DNA from: Ligustrum vulgare
Taxonomy: Eukaryota; Streptophyta; Magnoliopsida; Lamiales; Oleaceae
NCBI GenBank assembly: GCA_963555705.1
Contig: OY743176.1
Location: 43,973,026-44,037,025 of the forward strand
Direction of reading: 5' to 3'
DNA: 64,000 nucleotides
Every line of letters starts with the position of its first letter. Within the stretch, counting starts at the first letter, position 1. A program made the position numbers and the translations under genes. The notes under the pieces were generated by a model. The model was not told where the DNA came from, made no database searches, and saw only the letters and a program-made list of their open reading frames with translations. This document shows positions 34,770 through 45,899 of this stretch, piece after piece.

Positions 34770-34970
34770 GGAGCAAGGATGTGATCTTCAATAAAATCGC
34801 GTTGTGTAAAGTGATAGCCCAAGACTAACTAACCAAGAGGGGGTGATTGGTTTAATAAAACTTTTTTTATATTAATCTTAAACTTAAAACCAATCACCCC
34901 CTCTTGGTTAGTTATTCTTGGGCTATCACTTTACACAATGCGATTTTATTGAAGATCACATCCTTGCTCC
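34770..34970. repeat. Foldback: 84-bp near-perfect inverted repeat
   Basis: Arms 34770-34853 and 34887-34970 are reverse complements with two mismatches around a 33-bp AT-rich spacer. The left arm contains the end of the copia coding remnant and a purine tract (CCAAGAGGGGG) followed by TGATTGGTTT, which looks like a polypurine tract/LTR junction. The right arm repeats this in mirror orientation. Confidence 0.9.
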
Positions 34971-35259
34971 TAATAATTTTATAAATTTTTTTTATATTAA
35001 TCTTTAACTTAAAACCAATAAATCAGTCATAAACTCTTACTGTAATGAGATGTGTAAATTAACTTAATGAATTAAGGTAGAGTGCTATAAAGATGTAAAT
35101 TTAATAAATGACGTATAACACTTAGAGACAATATTTCACAATATGGATTGACAAGTAATAATAAGTGCAATGTAAGTAAATAAAAGAGAATAGAGGATGC
35201 AAACAATATTTCTAGGAGGTTCAATCAAATAACTTGATCTACATCCTCTGTTACCAAGT
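34971..35259 (-). mobile_element. Left part of a minus-strand copia-type LTR
   Basis: AT-rich noncoding sequence. It starts with a diverged copy of the foldback spacer (34978-35017) and ends at the TSD of the Tekay-type element. The continuation lies at 44449. The orientation is inferred from the right part, where a TATA-like element reads on the minus strand. Confidence 0.3.
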
Positions 35260-37954
35260 TGTAACGCCCCGAGTTCCGAGGAGCGCGGGAACGTCACTTT
35301 TCTAAATTCTTGAATAAACTTTGTTGCGAAAAAATGATTAAATATTAAATATCGCATTTATCGAATAAAAATTTAGCGATAATTCAAATGGAATAAGTAT
35401 TTTCGTACAAATTTGTAAAAATGACAATTCTTGATAAAATGAAATAATCATTTCAAAGTTCACGACTTTTAAAAAAATATCAATTTGTAATTTGCCGTCA
35501 TTGCCCATCACTCGCCATCGTCTCCGAAATCTGCAAAAGTAGTTAAAATAACGGGTTGAGCATTTCAAAAATGAAATACTCAGTAGACTCATCGCCAATA
35601 ATTAATTTACAAGATAATTGAACAAGAAATTATGCAAATAATGTAGTGACATTCTTTTCTTATTCATAGGCATCACATAGTGAACGCAAATGAACACATT
35701 CTTTTCTTTTCTTGGCTAGCAGATAAGTTATGCCCAGCATAACATAATTCTTTATCTCAAAAGAGATATTCTTTTCTCATGCAATTAAGCATAAAATCAC
35801 ACAAATCCACATAACACGTGCAATTATAATATAAATCAATTAGTGGGGGCGAGTCTACCTTAAATCCGACGAGTGCAAAGTTGAGCGGGAAACGACTTAA
35901 ATCCTTTAAATCTCCGTACGCCTCGTCTAGCCAATAAGTTACCTTAATCTTTAGAAATTTGTAGTTTAAAAATAATAATTTACAATTTGAGGACTGAAAT
36001 TGATGTTTTTGAAAGTTGAGGGACTAAAATGAATACTTTGAAAGTTGAGGGACTAAAATGAATATTTTGAAAGTTGAGGGACTAAAATGAATATTTTCAA
36101 AAGTTGAGATTTATAAATATACATATATATATCATTTTAAATCAATATGAACAAAATCAAAAGACTTTAAAAATATGGGGGCTTAAATGATTGCTTTTAA
36201 ACATTTGAGGACTAAAATGTAAATCCTTTAAAACTTGGGCTTAAAATCAAATAAAGTAAATCAGCAGGGACTGAAATAAAATGGATATGATACTTAGGGG
36301 TTAAAATAATAACTTTTGAAATTTAAGGGCTGAAATGATCATTTTAAAAACATAGGGACTGATTTCAAAGACTTTAAAAGCTTGGGGACTTAGGTGTAAT
36401 TTTCGAAAATAAAATTATAATATCAAATCTTCTCTCTCTCTCTCTCTCTCTAACCATTTCGATCTAAAAATTTAGACAGAGAGAGAGTCAAGGCGGAACA
36501 AGGCTGCGAAAATCCTGTGTGTGCACTGTGTCGCCAATCTGCCGGTGATTCGCCGGCGAAACACCGGTGCAAGGTGCGGAAAGGGTGGAAGTTGAAGATT
36601 AGGGTTTCAGTGCGAGTTGGGTGTGAGAAACTGAGACGAAACCGTGGCTTAGATCGCGATTTGGGAGTGAAATTTCTGGTGAACCTCGGGTCGAAGAAAC
36701 GGCGGTCGAAGGTGAGTAGTTTGGTAAGTTATGTTTTGGGTTTTGGGTTTTTGATTTGGGAGGATTGGAGAGGGTCAGTCTTGGGCAGTGGCGGGTTGTG
36801 GCGGTTTATCCGGCTATTGAGGTGGTGGATGGCGGTCGGTGATGATGATGATGATTTGCTTGTGAAATTCATGTTGGTTGGGTGAAAGGGCTGTGGGCAG
36901 GGGCGGTTCATTGATTGGGTGATGAAGATGGCGATGGCGGCTTGGTGGTGTGCGGTCGTTTGCAGGAAGTGATTGGGTGTGGGTGGCCGTGTGGTGTTGC
37001 TGGGTGGTTTGAGAGGAGGGAGCGTGATGGTGGTTGCAGGGCCGTGAAGGTGGTGGCTTGGCTGTGGGGTTCTGCATATTGTTGGAACCAATGCAGTGAG
37101 GGTGGTTGTGACATGTTTGGATGATGGTGGTTCACGATCTGAAACGGGCAGTAGGTTGTGGTTGATGGATTCATGATTGGAGGTTCAGTTTTGATGTGTG
37201 TGGGGTTCGACAGCGGCTCGATAGTGGTGATATGGTTGATGTTCGGTTTGGGCAATGGAGGTGGCTGATCTCATGCAATGGTGGCTGGTGAGATGGTTTG
37301 GAATTGTGGAATTAGTGTGCAGTAGTCGAGAGGGTCAAGATGAAGCTTTGTGTGATTCTCGCTGGGTGAGGGATTGTGAGAAATAAACATAGGTTGCTGA
37401 CTTAATTTTGGTAGATTAGGTCAAAATTTGTAGTTTATGGAAAGATTGTGATATCCAAGCTGTATGGAAGGAGGAGGTGAAGCTGGAAGGAAATCTATGA
37501 TTCAGTTTCCCAAACAATTTGATCGGCTTGATTTGGAGAAATTTGATACAATCTTGCTGAAAATGCAAACGTGAGGGAGAAGCGTGAACAGGATTGTAAA
37601 TTGGGCTTAAAGCTTGAATTTGGGTTTGAGTGTTTGGGCCCAAGTGCTTGGTCCAAAGAAAATAATTCAATTTGGGAGTTAAAGGAATTTAAATTGGACA
37701 AAGATCAAAATATCGGAATAAATTAATTTGGACTTTAAAATCGTTAAAGTTTTGAATTAAGATTAAAATATCGTGACATTGGAATATTTTAAATAAACTT
37801 CGAAAATTTAATTACGATGGAAATTAATTTAATTTCATTTATAATTTGGCTAGACGACAACTCTTTTAAATTAAATTGGAAAAGTCGTAGCGACGCGCAT
37901 TTAAAGTTTTAAAACATTTTATTTAAAAAGAAATGAAAATTCCCGGTCGCTACA
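35260..37954 (-). repeat. 3' LTR of the Tekay-type element
   Basis: It carries a short tandem repeat of about 29 bp built on GTTGAGGGACTAAAATGAAT (about 36005-36115). More diverged GGGACT units continue to 36390. A CT run lies at about 36430-36451 and a GC-rich block with a GAT run at 36500-37350. Frames of up to 122 aa in it recur exactly in the other LTR and match nothing I know; I treat them as chance. Confidence 0.9.
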
Positions 37955-38330
37955 ACCCTACCACCTTAAAATAATTTCGTCCTCGAAATTTAAGACTTAC
38001 TTGGTCTAAAATATCTGGATACTTGGCCAGAGTTTCCTCTTCTTTTTCCCATGTAGCCTCATCGTTACTATGTCTACCCCACTGGACTTTTACTAAATGA
38101 ATCTCTTTGTTTCTTACAACATGGACTTTTCTCTCTCTACTATGCACATAGGTGCCTCTTCATAAGACAGATCTTTCTGAACTGCAATAAACTGATAATT
38201 CACCCTATGATTTGAATCATGAACACACTTTCTCGGTAGGTAAACATGAAAGACATTGTGAACATCTGCAAGTTCTGGTGGCGAAGTCAAACGGTAAGCC
38301 ACATTACCTACTTCTCTAGCATTTTAAATG
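37955..38330 (-). pseudogene. Integrase C-terminus and chromodomain of the Tekay-type element
   Basis: The minus-strand frame 38114-38302 has AYRLTSPPELADVHNVFHV and YEEAPMCIVERE, the usual end of Tekay/Del integrase. An overlapping frame, 37950-38147, has IHLVKVQWGRHSNDEATWE and a following YPDIL. This is a chromodomain with the aromatic and acidic residues expected for binding modified histone H3. A one-base shift separates the two frames. In active relatives this domain steers integration to heterochromatin. Confidence 0.85.
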
Positions 38331-41300
38331 GTTCGATGCAATGAGATCTTAAATTCCCTCTCTTGTCAAAACGAAAGGTACCTTTTATAGGATCTATACT
38401 AATATCGAAACCACAAAATGTTCATTGGCCCAAATGCTTAATCCTAAAAATCAAGAAGATTAATAAAAAAAATAAATCCTTATGATCCAAAACATAGAAA
38501 CGCGGTATCAATTCTAAAACATTGAGTACAAAACCCAAACTTGGCAGAATCTTTCTGAAAAGATGTACCAACAAAATCATTTATAAGTTCGACTGAAACT
38601 TCCTTTTCAAAATCGGAGAATTCAAACTTAAATCCTTTAATCCATACTTTTAAATCATGCATCAAGTTCTCGGTATCACATACTCATTCTAACCGAGGGC
38701 TAAGATACTAACTTAAAGCATCATACGGATCAGATATGTTATTCTCAAACTTAAGAAACCTCACTAATTTCCCAATCTGAAGTTCAAGATTCAGTTTTTT
38801 TCTGTTCTCCCAAAACTTCAATTCATGTCACACTATGGACAATACTCTGATTAAGTCTATCACCATTGAATAAGACTTCTATGAATCATATAGTATTCCT
38901 CATCATGTTTTCTTAACCCAAAGATACCATCTCATTATAAGTAAAAATCACACAAATGATCTTCTCAGGTTTTCCATTACTGTAGCCACAATACTTTATT
39001 CACATCAAAAGTGCAACCGACAATAACTAATCAAAACTGCATCATCAAAACTTTAAATAAACCCATATATTATGACTCCAAAACAAAAATTCCCAATCTA
39101 TGTAATATTTTTCACCATAATGCAATAAACCTTCAAAATGAGATCCTCAATATATTCACACAATTCTTCACGGGATAACCATAACATCCCTTAACTGTCT
39201 AGTCATCATATCTTGTAGTAATCATGTAACCTGTCACTTATCATCGTATCATATGACCTCAAATATTCATATCAATCTCTCTAAGATTTCAATATAATAA
39301 CCATCATACCTATCACGTGAACTTTATACATCAATCCGCTCACTAAGATTATATATTAATCTCTCAGACTAATAAATCTTGGATTCTACCGTTGTCACTT
39401 CTTTGCACACCATTCCCAAAATAAGTCATCACTGTGAAGTCTTATCTCTATTTTTCACAAATTCTTTCCACAAGAACAATTACATAAAATTTCATTTCTT
39501 ATTTTCTAAACAAGATACCATCATTAACAATCTCCAAAATTTCAATATATGATAAATCATATGCCTTTCTCTGATCAAATGCATTACTTCATCAATACTT
39601 GTACAAATCTAGGACCTGATAAAGTTTCTTTCATCAATTTCATCCAAAAATCTTCTCTCATGATTCTCTAGTACCATAAATGAAAACTTAACGTACATCA
39701 GTGAATCATTCAAATTACGAGGAAACCTGATTTATTTTCCATGACTGAGATTCATCATTCTTTTAATTTCCATTTAGGACCAAATACAGCATAACTTATT
39801 CATGGATGGTCAACTTATTTCGTAATTTCAATACATTATCACCTTAAATTCTCGACCCAAGAAAATCACATTATTCATTATAATTATCTCTTGTACCTTT
39901 TGTATTCAAATGACCTTATGACCATCATCATTAACTCACACAATCCCAAACATTTAATCACACGTTCCTAATTTCTCATTTTGAATAAATTGTTACTCCT
40001 TTAAGGCATCTCACTATAAAATATTTTCAATATCTCCCATTCATGATAACTGACTATTCCCAATAATCATATTACACGTAAATTCAACAAACGGTAAATG
40101 GTTTTCCTAACCATCACAAAGGTCTAAAATGCAAGCTCTCAACATAGCCTCTAAACTCTGTATAAAGAAATATTTGCTGACTACTTAAGTTATTGTTCAA
40201 TAACCCAAATGACATCACGTCTCTTCACTACTCTCTGTAAGCCCATTAAAAATTCTCTCCAAATCTTTACTATTTCTTTAAAAACATATCAAACCTTAAT
40301 AATTTGTCATCTCTAAAACTTCTTATCACCAAACATCACCAAAATAATTAAAAACAATTACTTGAATATTCTCTCTATATATTATACCCAATAACATATT
40401 ATTCACGAATCAACATAATATCATCAGCTTATCTTTAACATATCTACCCGATCAAATTCCAAAATAAATCAACAGTATTATCTCCTATCCTCATAATTTA
40501 TAATATTCTCTGATTCAAGTGATCATTCCTTACTGGTGATCAATCTGTTCCCAAGAATAATTTAGATTCTTCCCAATAACGCCATAATACTTGTCTTCAC
40601 TCATCTTTCAAAATATAACTTATCATTTACTAAATCTCGCTTATGGTGTAAATAAACTTGCAATTCTAACCTCAATTCCCTTAGTGGTTGCATACCATAT
40701 TATGCTCTTAGTTCCAAATGATAAAATTTCAGGCAGAGTCTCTTTTGTAATTTGGACTTATCCAACCCGTAGGTATACTTCATAACCAACAATAACAAAT
40801 AACTCCACATTTGTCCATAACTATTTAAATATTGACAACAATTCCAACACTTCAATATCATCAAAAATATCCCAAAAATCAATTCATCATTCCTCAACAT
40901 AACAATTTCAAATCATATTTGCCAATATCGCAATATCACTTCATTCAATACCTTAATTGCCTCAAAAGACTACTCATACTTATAAATATATGCCATAAAT
41001 CATATTCCCAAAATTTATTCACATGGCCAAACTTCATAATAAATTTCTCTCAAAAATAGAGGAATAATTCACTTATTCAACATAATATCCATTACTTAAT
41101 AACCAAATCTTTAAATCTCTAATTTCATAATTCTTCTCATAAAAGTCTCAATAAATCACATCACTTATAATCTCAACATCTCATCACAACTTCATAAAAC
41201 TAGCTTGCTAATTCTCGTTTAATCTAAACGATAGATATTTCGAAAATATTGTCTAATCCTTTCTGTTGACTTCTCGTAAATGGTGCCATATCTAAAATCA

Positions 41301-41738
41301 ATTATGCAAAGTCCAGGTAGGGTTCATCATTTCTAAGTTCGAGGACAAGAATTATTATAAAATCATTCTTAAATCATATTATTCTCATTATGCTCAACAC
41401 TCGTTCTCTTTCTTTTCTTTCTTTCTGAAAAATTTCTCATTATACTTCAAAACTCATTTCTTTCTTTATTTCTTTCTCATTATTTCGGATACTAGTTTTC
41501 TTATTCTTTCTCGTCTTTTCTTTTCTTTTCTTTTCTCGTCAAATTCTCAAAACATTTATTCTCAAGTATCTGAAATAAATCAATAAAGTAACCATACTAA
41601 ACTTCATTACCTTCGGAGTCGGCGGAAAATGATGGCAATGGAAAAAAGTTGTCAAAACATTATTTCTATTATTTTTAGAAAAATTTATTTTCTTATTTTG
41701 TAAAAAAAAAAAAATTGTAAGTCTACAGAAACGTAGAC
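38331..41738 (-). other. Noncoding interior of the Tekay-type element with strong C-over-G skew
   Basis: No pol or gag motif is visible on either strand. The plus strand is rich in A, T and C and very poor in G; in the 60 bases from 40381, for example, I count 13 C and 2 G. Near 41250-41290 the minus strand reads MAPFTRSQQKG, which resembles a gag start but is followed by stops. Small frames in this region look like chance. Confidence 0.6.
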
Positions 41739-41740
41739 CT

Positions 41741-41753
41741 GGCTCTGATACCA
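41741..41753 (-). other. Primer binding site (initiator Met tRNA) of the Tekay-type element
   Basis: The minus strand reads TGGTATCAGAGCC two bases inside the 5' LTR. It shows the interior keeps the signals needed for reverse transcription even though it lacks the genes. Confidence 0.9.
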
Positions 41754-41755
41754 CC

Positions 41756-44448
41756 TGTAACGCCCCGAGTTTCGAGGAGCGCGGGAACGTCACTTTTCTA
41801 AATTCTTGAATAAACTTTGTTGCGGAAAAATGATTAAATATAAAATATCGCATTTATCGAATAAAAATTTAGCGATAATTCAAATGGAATAAGTATTTTC
41901 GTACAAATTTGTAAAAATGACAATTCTTGATAAAATTAAATAATCATTTCAAAGTTCACGACTTTTAAAAAAATATCAATTTGTAATTTGCCGTCATTGC
42001 CCATCACTCGCCATCGTCTCCGAAATCTGCAAAAGTAGTTAAAATAACGGGTTGAGCATTTCAAAAATGAATTACTCAGTAGACTCATCGCCAATAATTA
42101 ATTTACAAGATAATTGAACAAGAAATTATGCAAATAATGTAGTGACATTCTTTTCTTATTCATAGGCATCACATAGTGAACGCAAATGAACACATTCTTT
42201 TCTTTTCTTGGCTAGCAGATAAGTTATGCCCAGCATAACATAATTCTTTATCTCAAAAGAGATATTCTTTTCTCATGCAATTAAGCATAAAATCACACAA
42301 ATCCACATAACACGTGCAATTATAATATAAATCAATTAGTGGGGGCGAGTCTACCTTAAATCCGACGAGTGCAAAGTTGAGCGGGAAACGACTTAAATCC
42401 TTTAAATCTCCGTACGCCTCGTCTAGCCAATAAGTTACCTTAATCTTTAGAAATTTGTAGTTTAAAAATAATAATTTACAATTTGAGGACTGAAATTGAT
42501 GTTTTTGAAAGTTGAGGGACTAAAATGAATACTTTGAAAGTTGAGGGACTAAAATGAATATTTTGAAAGTTGAGGGACTAAAATGAATATTTTCAAAAGT
42601 TGAGATTTATAAATATACATATATATATCATTTTAAATCAATATGAACAAAATCAAAAGACTTTAAAAATATGGGGGCTTAAATGATTGCTTTTAAACAT
42701 TTGAGGACTAAAATGTAAATCCTTTAAAACTTGGGCTTAAAATCAAATAAAGTAAATCAGCAGGGACTGAAATAAAATGGATATGATACTTAGGGGTTAA
42801 AATAATAACTTTTGAAATTTAAGGGCTGAAATGATCATTTTAAAAACATAGGGACTGATTTCAAAGACTTTAAAAGCTTGGGGACTTAGGTGTAATTTTC
42901 GAAAATAAAATTATAATATCAAATCTTCTCTCTCTCTCTCTCTCTAACCATTTCGATCTAAAAATTTAGACAGAGAGAGAGTCAAGGCGGAACAAGGCTG
43001 CGAAAATCCTGTGTGTGCACTGTGTCGCCAATCTGCCGGTGATTCGCCGGCGAAACACCGGTGCAAGGTGCGGAAAGGGTGGAAGTTGAAGATTAGGGTT
43101 TCAGTGCGAGTTGGGTGTGAGAAACTGAGACGAAACCGTGGCTTAGATCGCGATTTGGGAGTGAAATTTTTGGTGAACCTCGGGTCGAAGAAACGGCGGT
43201 CGAAGGTGAGTAGTTTGGTAAGTTATGTTTTGGGTTTTGGGTTTTTGATTTGGGAGGATTGGAGAGGGTCAGTCTTGGGCAGTGGCGGGTTGTGGCGGTT
43301 TATCCGGCTATTGAGGTGGTGGATGGCGGTCGGTGATGATGATGATGATTTGCTTGTGAAATTCATGTTGGTTGGGTGAAAGGGCTGTGGGCAGGGGCGG
43401 TTCATTGATTGGGTGATGAAGATGGCGATGGCGGCTTGGTGGTGTGCGGTCGTTTGCAGGAAGTGATTGGGTGTGGGTGGCCGTGTGGTGTTGCTGGGTG
43501 GTTTGAGAGGAGGGAGCGTGATGGTGGTTGCAGGGCCGTGAAGGTGGTGGCTTGGCTGTGGGGTTCTGCATATTGTTGGAACCAATGCAGTGAGGGTGGT
43601 TGTGACATGTTTGGATGATGGTGGTTCACGATCTGAAACGGGCAGTAGGTTGTGGTTGATGGATTCATGATTGGAGGTTCAGTTTTGATGTGTGTGGGGT
43701 TCGACAGCGGCTCGATAGTGGTGATATGGTTGATGTTCGGTTTGGGCAATGGAGGTGGCTGATCTCATGCAATGGTGGCTGGTGAGATGGTTTGGAATTG
43801 TGGAATTAGTGTGCAGTAGTCGAGAGGGTCAAGATGAAGCTTTGTGTGATTCTCGCTGGGTGAGGGATTGTGAGAAATAAACATAGGTTGCTGACTTAAT
43901 TTTGGTAGATTAGGTCAAAATTTGTAGTTTATGGAAAGATTGTGATATCCAAGCTGTATGGAAGGAGGAGGTGAAGCTGGAAGGAAATCTATGATTCAGT
44001 TTCCCAAACAATTTGATCGGCTTGATTTGGAGAAATTTGATACAATCTTGCTGAAAATGCAAACGTGAGGGAGAAGCGTGAACAGGATTGTAAATTGGGC
44101 TTAAAGCTTGAATTTGGGTTTGAGTGTTTGGGCCCAAGTGCTTGGTCCAAAGAAAATAATTCAATTTGGGAGTTAAAGGAATTTAAATTGGACAAAGATC
44201 AAAATATCGGAATAAATTAATTTGGACTTTAAAATCGTTAAAGTTTTGAATTAAGATTAAAATATCGTGACATTGGAATATTTTAAATAAACTTCGAAAA
44301 TTTAATTACGATGGAAATTAATTTAATTTCATTTATAATTTGGCTAGACGACAACTCTTTTAAATTAAATTGGAAAAGTCGTAGCGACGCGCATTTAAAG
44401 TTTTAAAACATTTTATTTAAAAAGAAATGAAAATTCCCGGTCGCTACA
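41756..44448 (-). repeat. 5' LTR of the Tekay-type element
   Basis: It aligns with 35260-37954 over its full length. The two-base length difference is explained by the CT run near 42927-42945. The near identity marks this as one of the youngest insertions in the window. Confidence 0.9.
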
Positions 44449-45780
44449 CAAGCTCTCCGGCTAAATCCACCATATTGGTAACTTACACCAAGGAGTACTA
44501 TATCCTTAGGAGACTTACAACAAAGAACACCTATCCTTGATTGACTTTCAACAAGCGGCACTTATCCTTAGGTGACTTACAATGAGAAACACCTATCCTT
44601 AAGTGACTTAAAATAAGGAGCACTTATCCTTAAGTGACTTACAACGAGGAGCATCTATCCTTGTCCAAAAAATCGAGTTTTCACAAAGCTCTTGAAACCA
44701 CAAAATATAAAGAATTGATTTACAATTGAAATAACTCTCGTGACAAATGTTATATTCAAATTAAGTCTCGAGAGAGTTAGGCTAACACTTAAATAAGTAG
44801 CAATAAATTAAGTTCGAGCGTTAGAGAAAAAAATTGATGCAAATGATGATGATAGATCTTAGTGCAATCAAACAAGGTTTTTCAAAACATATAATCTCTT
44901 TTAAAATGGTTGAATCAAGTTAAGTACCAAGAGATGATAACACTTGAATATTTAACAATAAGTTAAGCTCAAAGTGTTTGAACAATGGAACTTTGATGAA
45001 CCAAAATACGATAAAAAAATATGATTAAATAATCAAAAGTTTGTCAATAGAAATTCTCTCTTTATAAGATTGAAAATAAGTTTAGCACTAGAGAGACTTG
45101 TACTTCAATTCCAGTATATGATGTGAAGATGTTGAAGAAGATAAACAATATAAAATCAAGAGTTTTCGCAAAAACTTTCTTTCAAAAACTTTGATGAGTT
45201 TGATAAAACAGAGTTTGAATCAATCACCGTTTTCTAATCAAGATAGATGAATATAAGTCAAGTAAGAATAATGATTTTCTCAATAGAAAACTTTCTAAAA
45301 TATCCTCTAAATTATTGAAATTGATTAAATGAGAAAATGCTTATTTATAAAAGGAAAACAAGCACTCTGCAACTTTCGGTTGACCACTTTTGGTCGAGCA
45401 AAAAACACAAGATTTGACCATTTAAAACTAGTCGTTGGACCCAACAGTCAGAATTCTCGATTGACCGAAGTTGACTTTCTGTGACCGTAAGTTGACTTCG
45501 AAAAATCATGAAAAAACTCGATTTTTAGGTTTCTAACTTGTTCTTCAAAGAGGTATAACATAATATAATCATGATTTAAGATCAAATAATATTTGAAAAG
45601 CAATATTGACTTTGATAAAAATATTTTATGCAAGTAAAGAAATATGTTTGTTGCACAAAATTATTTTGCAGCTAATTGGAATTCACTACTAAAGATTAAG
45701 AGTGTTATACCTTTACACATGTCTAATCAACTTAACCTCGAGCTATAATCTTGTAAGCTTGAATTCTTGATCTTCATGTC
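44449..45780 (-). mobile_element. Right part of the minus-strand copia-type LTR
   Basis: This continues the sequence interrupted at 35259. It contains the 31-bp repeat at 44481-44666. On the minus strand a TATA-like TTTATAAATAAG lies at about 45340-45352, with a GTCAACTTCGGTCAATC-type U3 to its right (45380-45500). This supports an LTR read from right to left. The ends were not resolved. Confidence 0.35.
44481..44666. repeat. Six tandem copies of a 31-bp unit
   Basis: Each unit follows the pattern ACTTACAAcgAGGAGCACcTATCCTTaagtg (written in two parts: ACTTACAA..., then GAGCACCTATCCTT). The copies are diverged but keep the 31-bp period throughout: 186 bases, six units. It lies in the presumed R/U5 part of an LTR. 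Confidence 0.8.
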
Positions 45781-45899
45781 ATGCTTTATGTATTGAATAT
45801 TGATCTTGAATATCTTCAATTCTATCTTGATCTTGAATGTCTTTACTTCGATCTTTGTGTCTTGTATGCTTCATCATATAGCTTTGATCTTTATCTTTT

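Larger units (their letters stand above)
35260..44448 (-). mobile_element. Young non-autonomous Tekay/Del-type chromovirus (9.2 kb)
   Basis: The LTRs are 2695 bp (35260-37954) and 2693 bp (41756-44448), starting TGTAACGCCCCGAG and ending GTCGCTACA on the plus strand. They differ at only a handful of positions plus one CT-run length change. The TSD is CAAGT (35255-35259) and CAAGC (44449-44453), one mismatch. A primer binding site TGGTATCAGAGCC (minus, 41741-41753) and a polypurine tract (minus, 37955-37967) show minus-strand orientation. The 3.8-kb interior encodes only the integrase end and chromodomain. No gag, protease or RT is recognisable, so movement must have used proteins made elsewhere. 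Confidence 0.9.

Noticed and set aside
36517..36885. 122-aa frame MCALCRQSAGD..., repeated at 43011-43379, and opposite-strand Pro/His-rich frames
   Set aside because: They lie in the two LTRs of the Tekay-type element, in GC-rich sequence, overlap each other on both strands and show no known domain. The exact repetition comes from LTR identity.
40591..41059. Small frames on both strands in the Tekay interior
   Set aside because: Composition-driven in a G-poor region; no motif and no match to gag or pol.
44481..44666. Possible CRISPR-like array
   Set aside because: The sequence is a plant genome; units are contiguous and diverged with no unique spacers.
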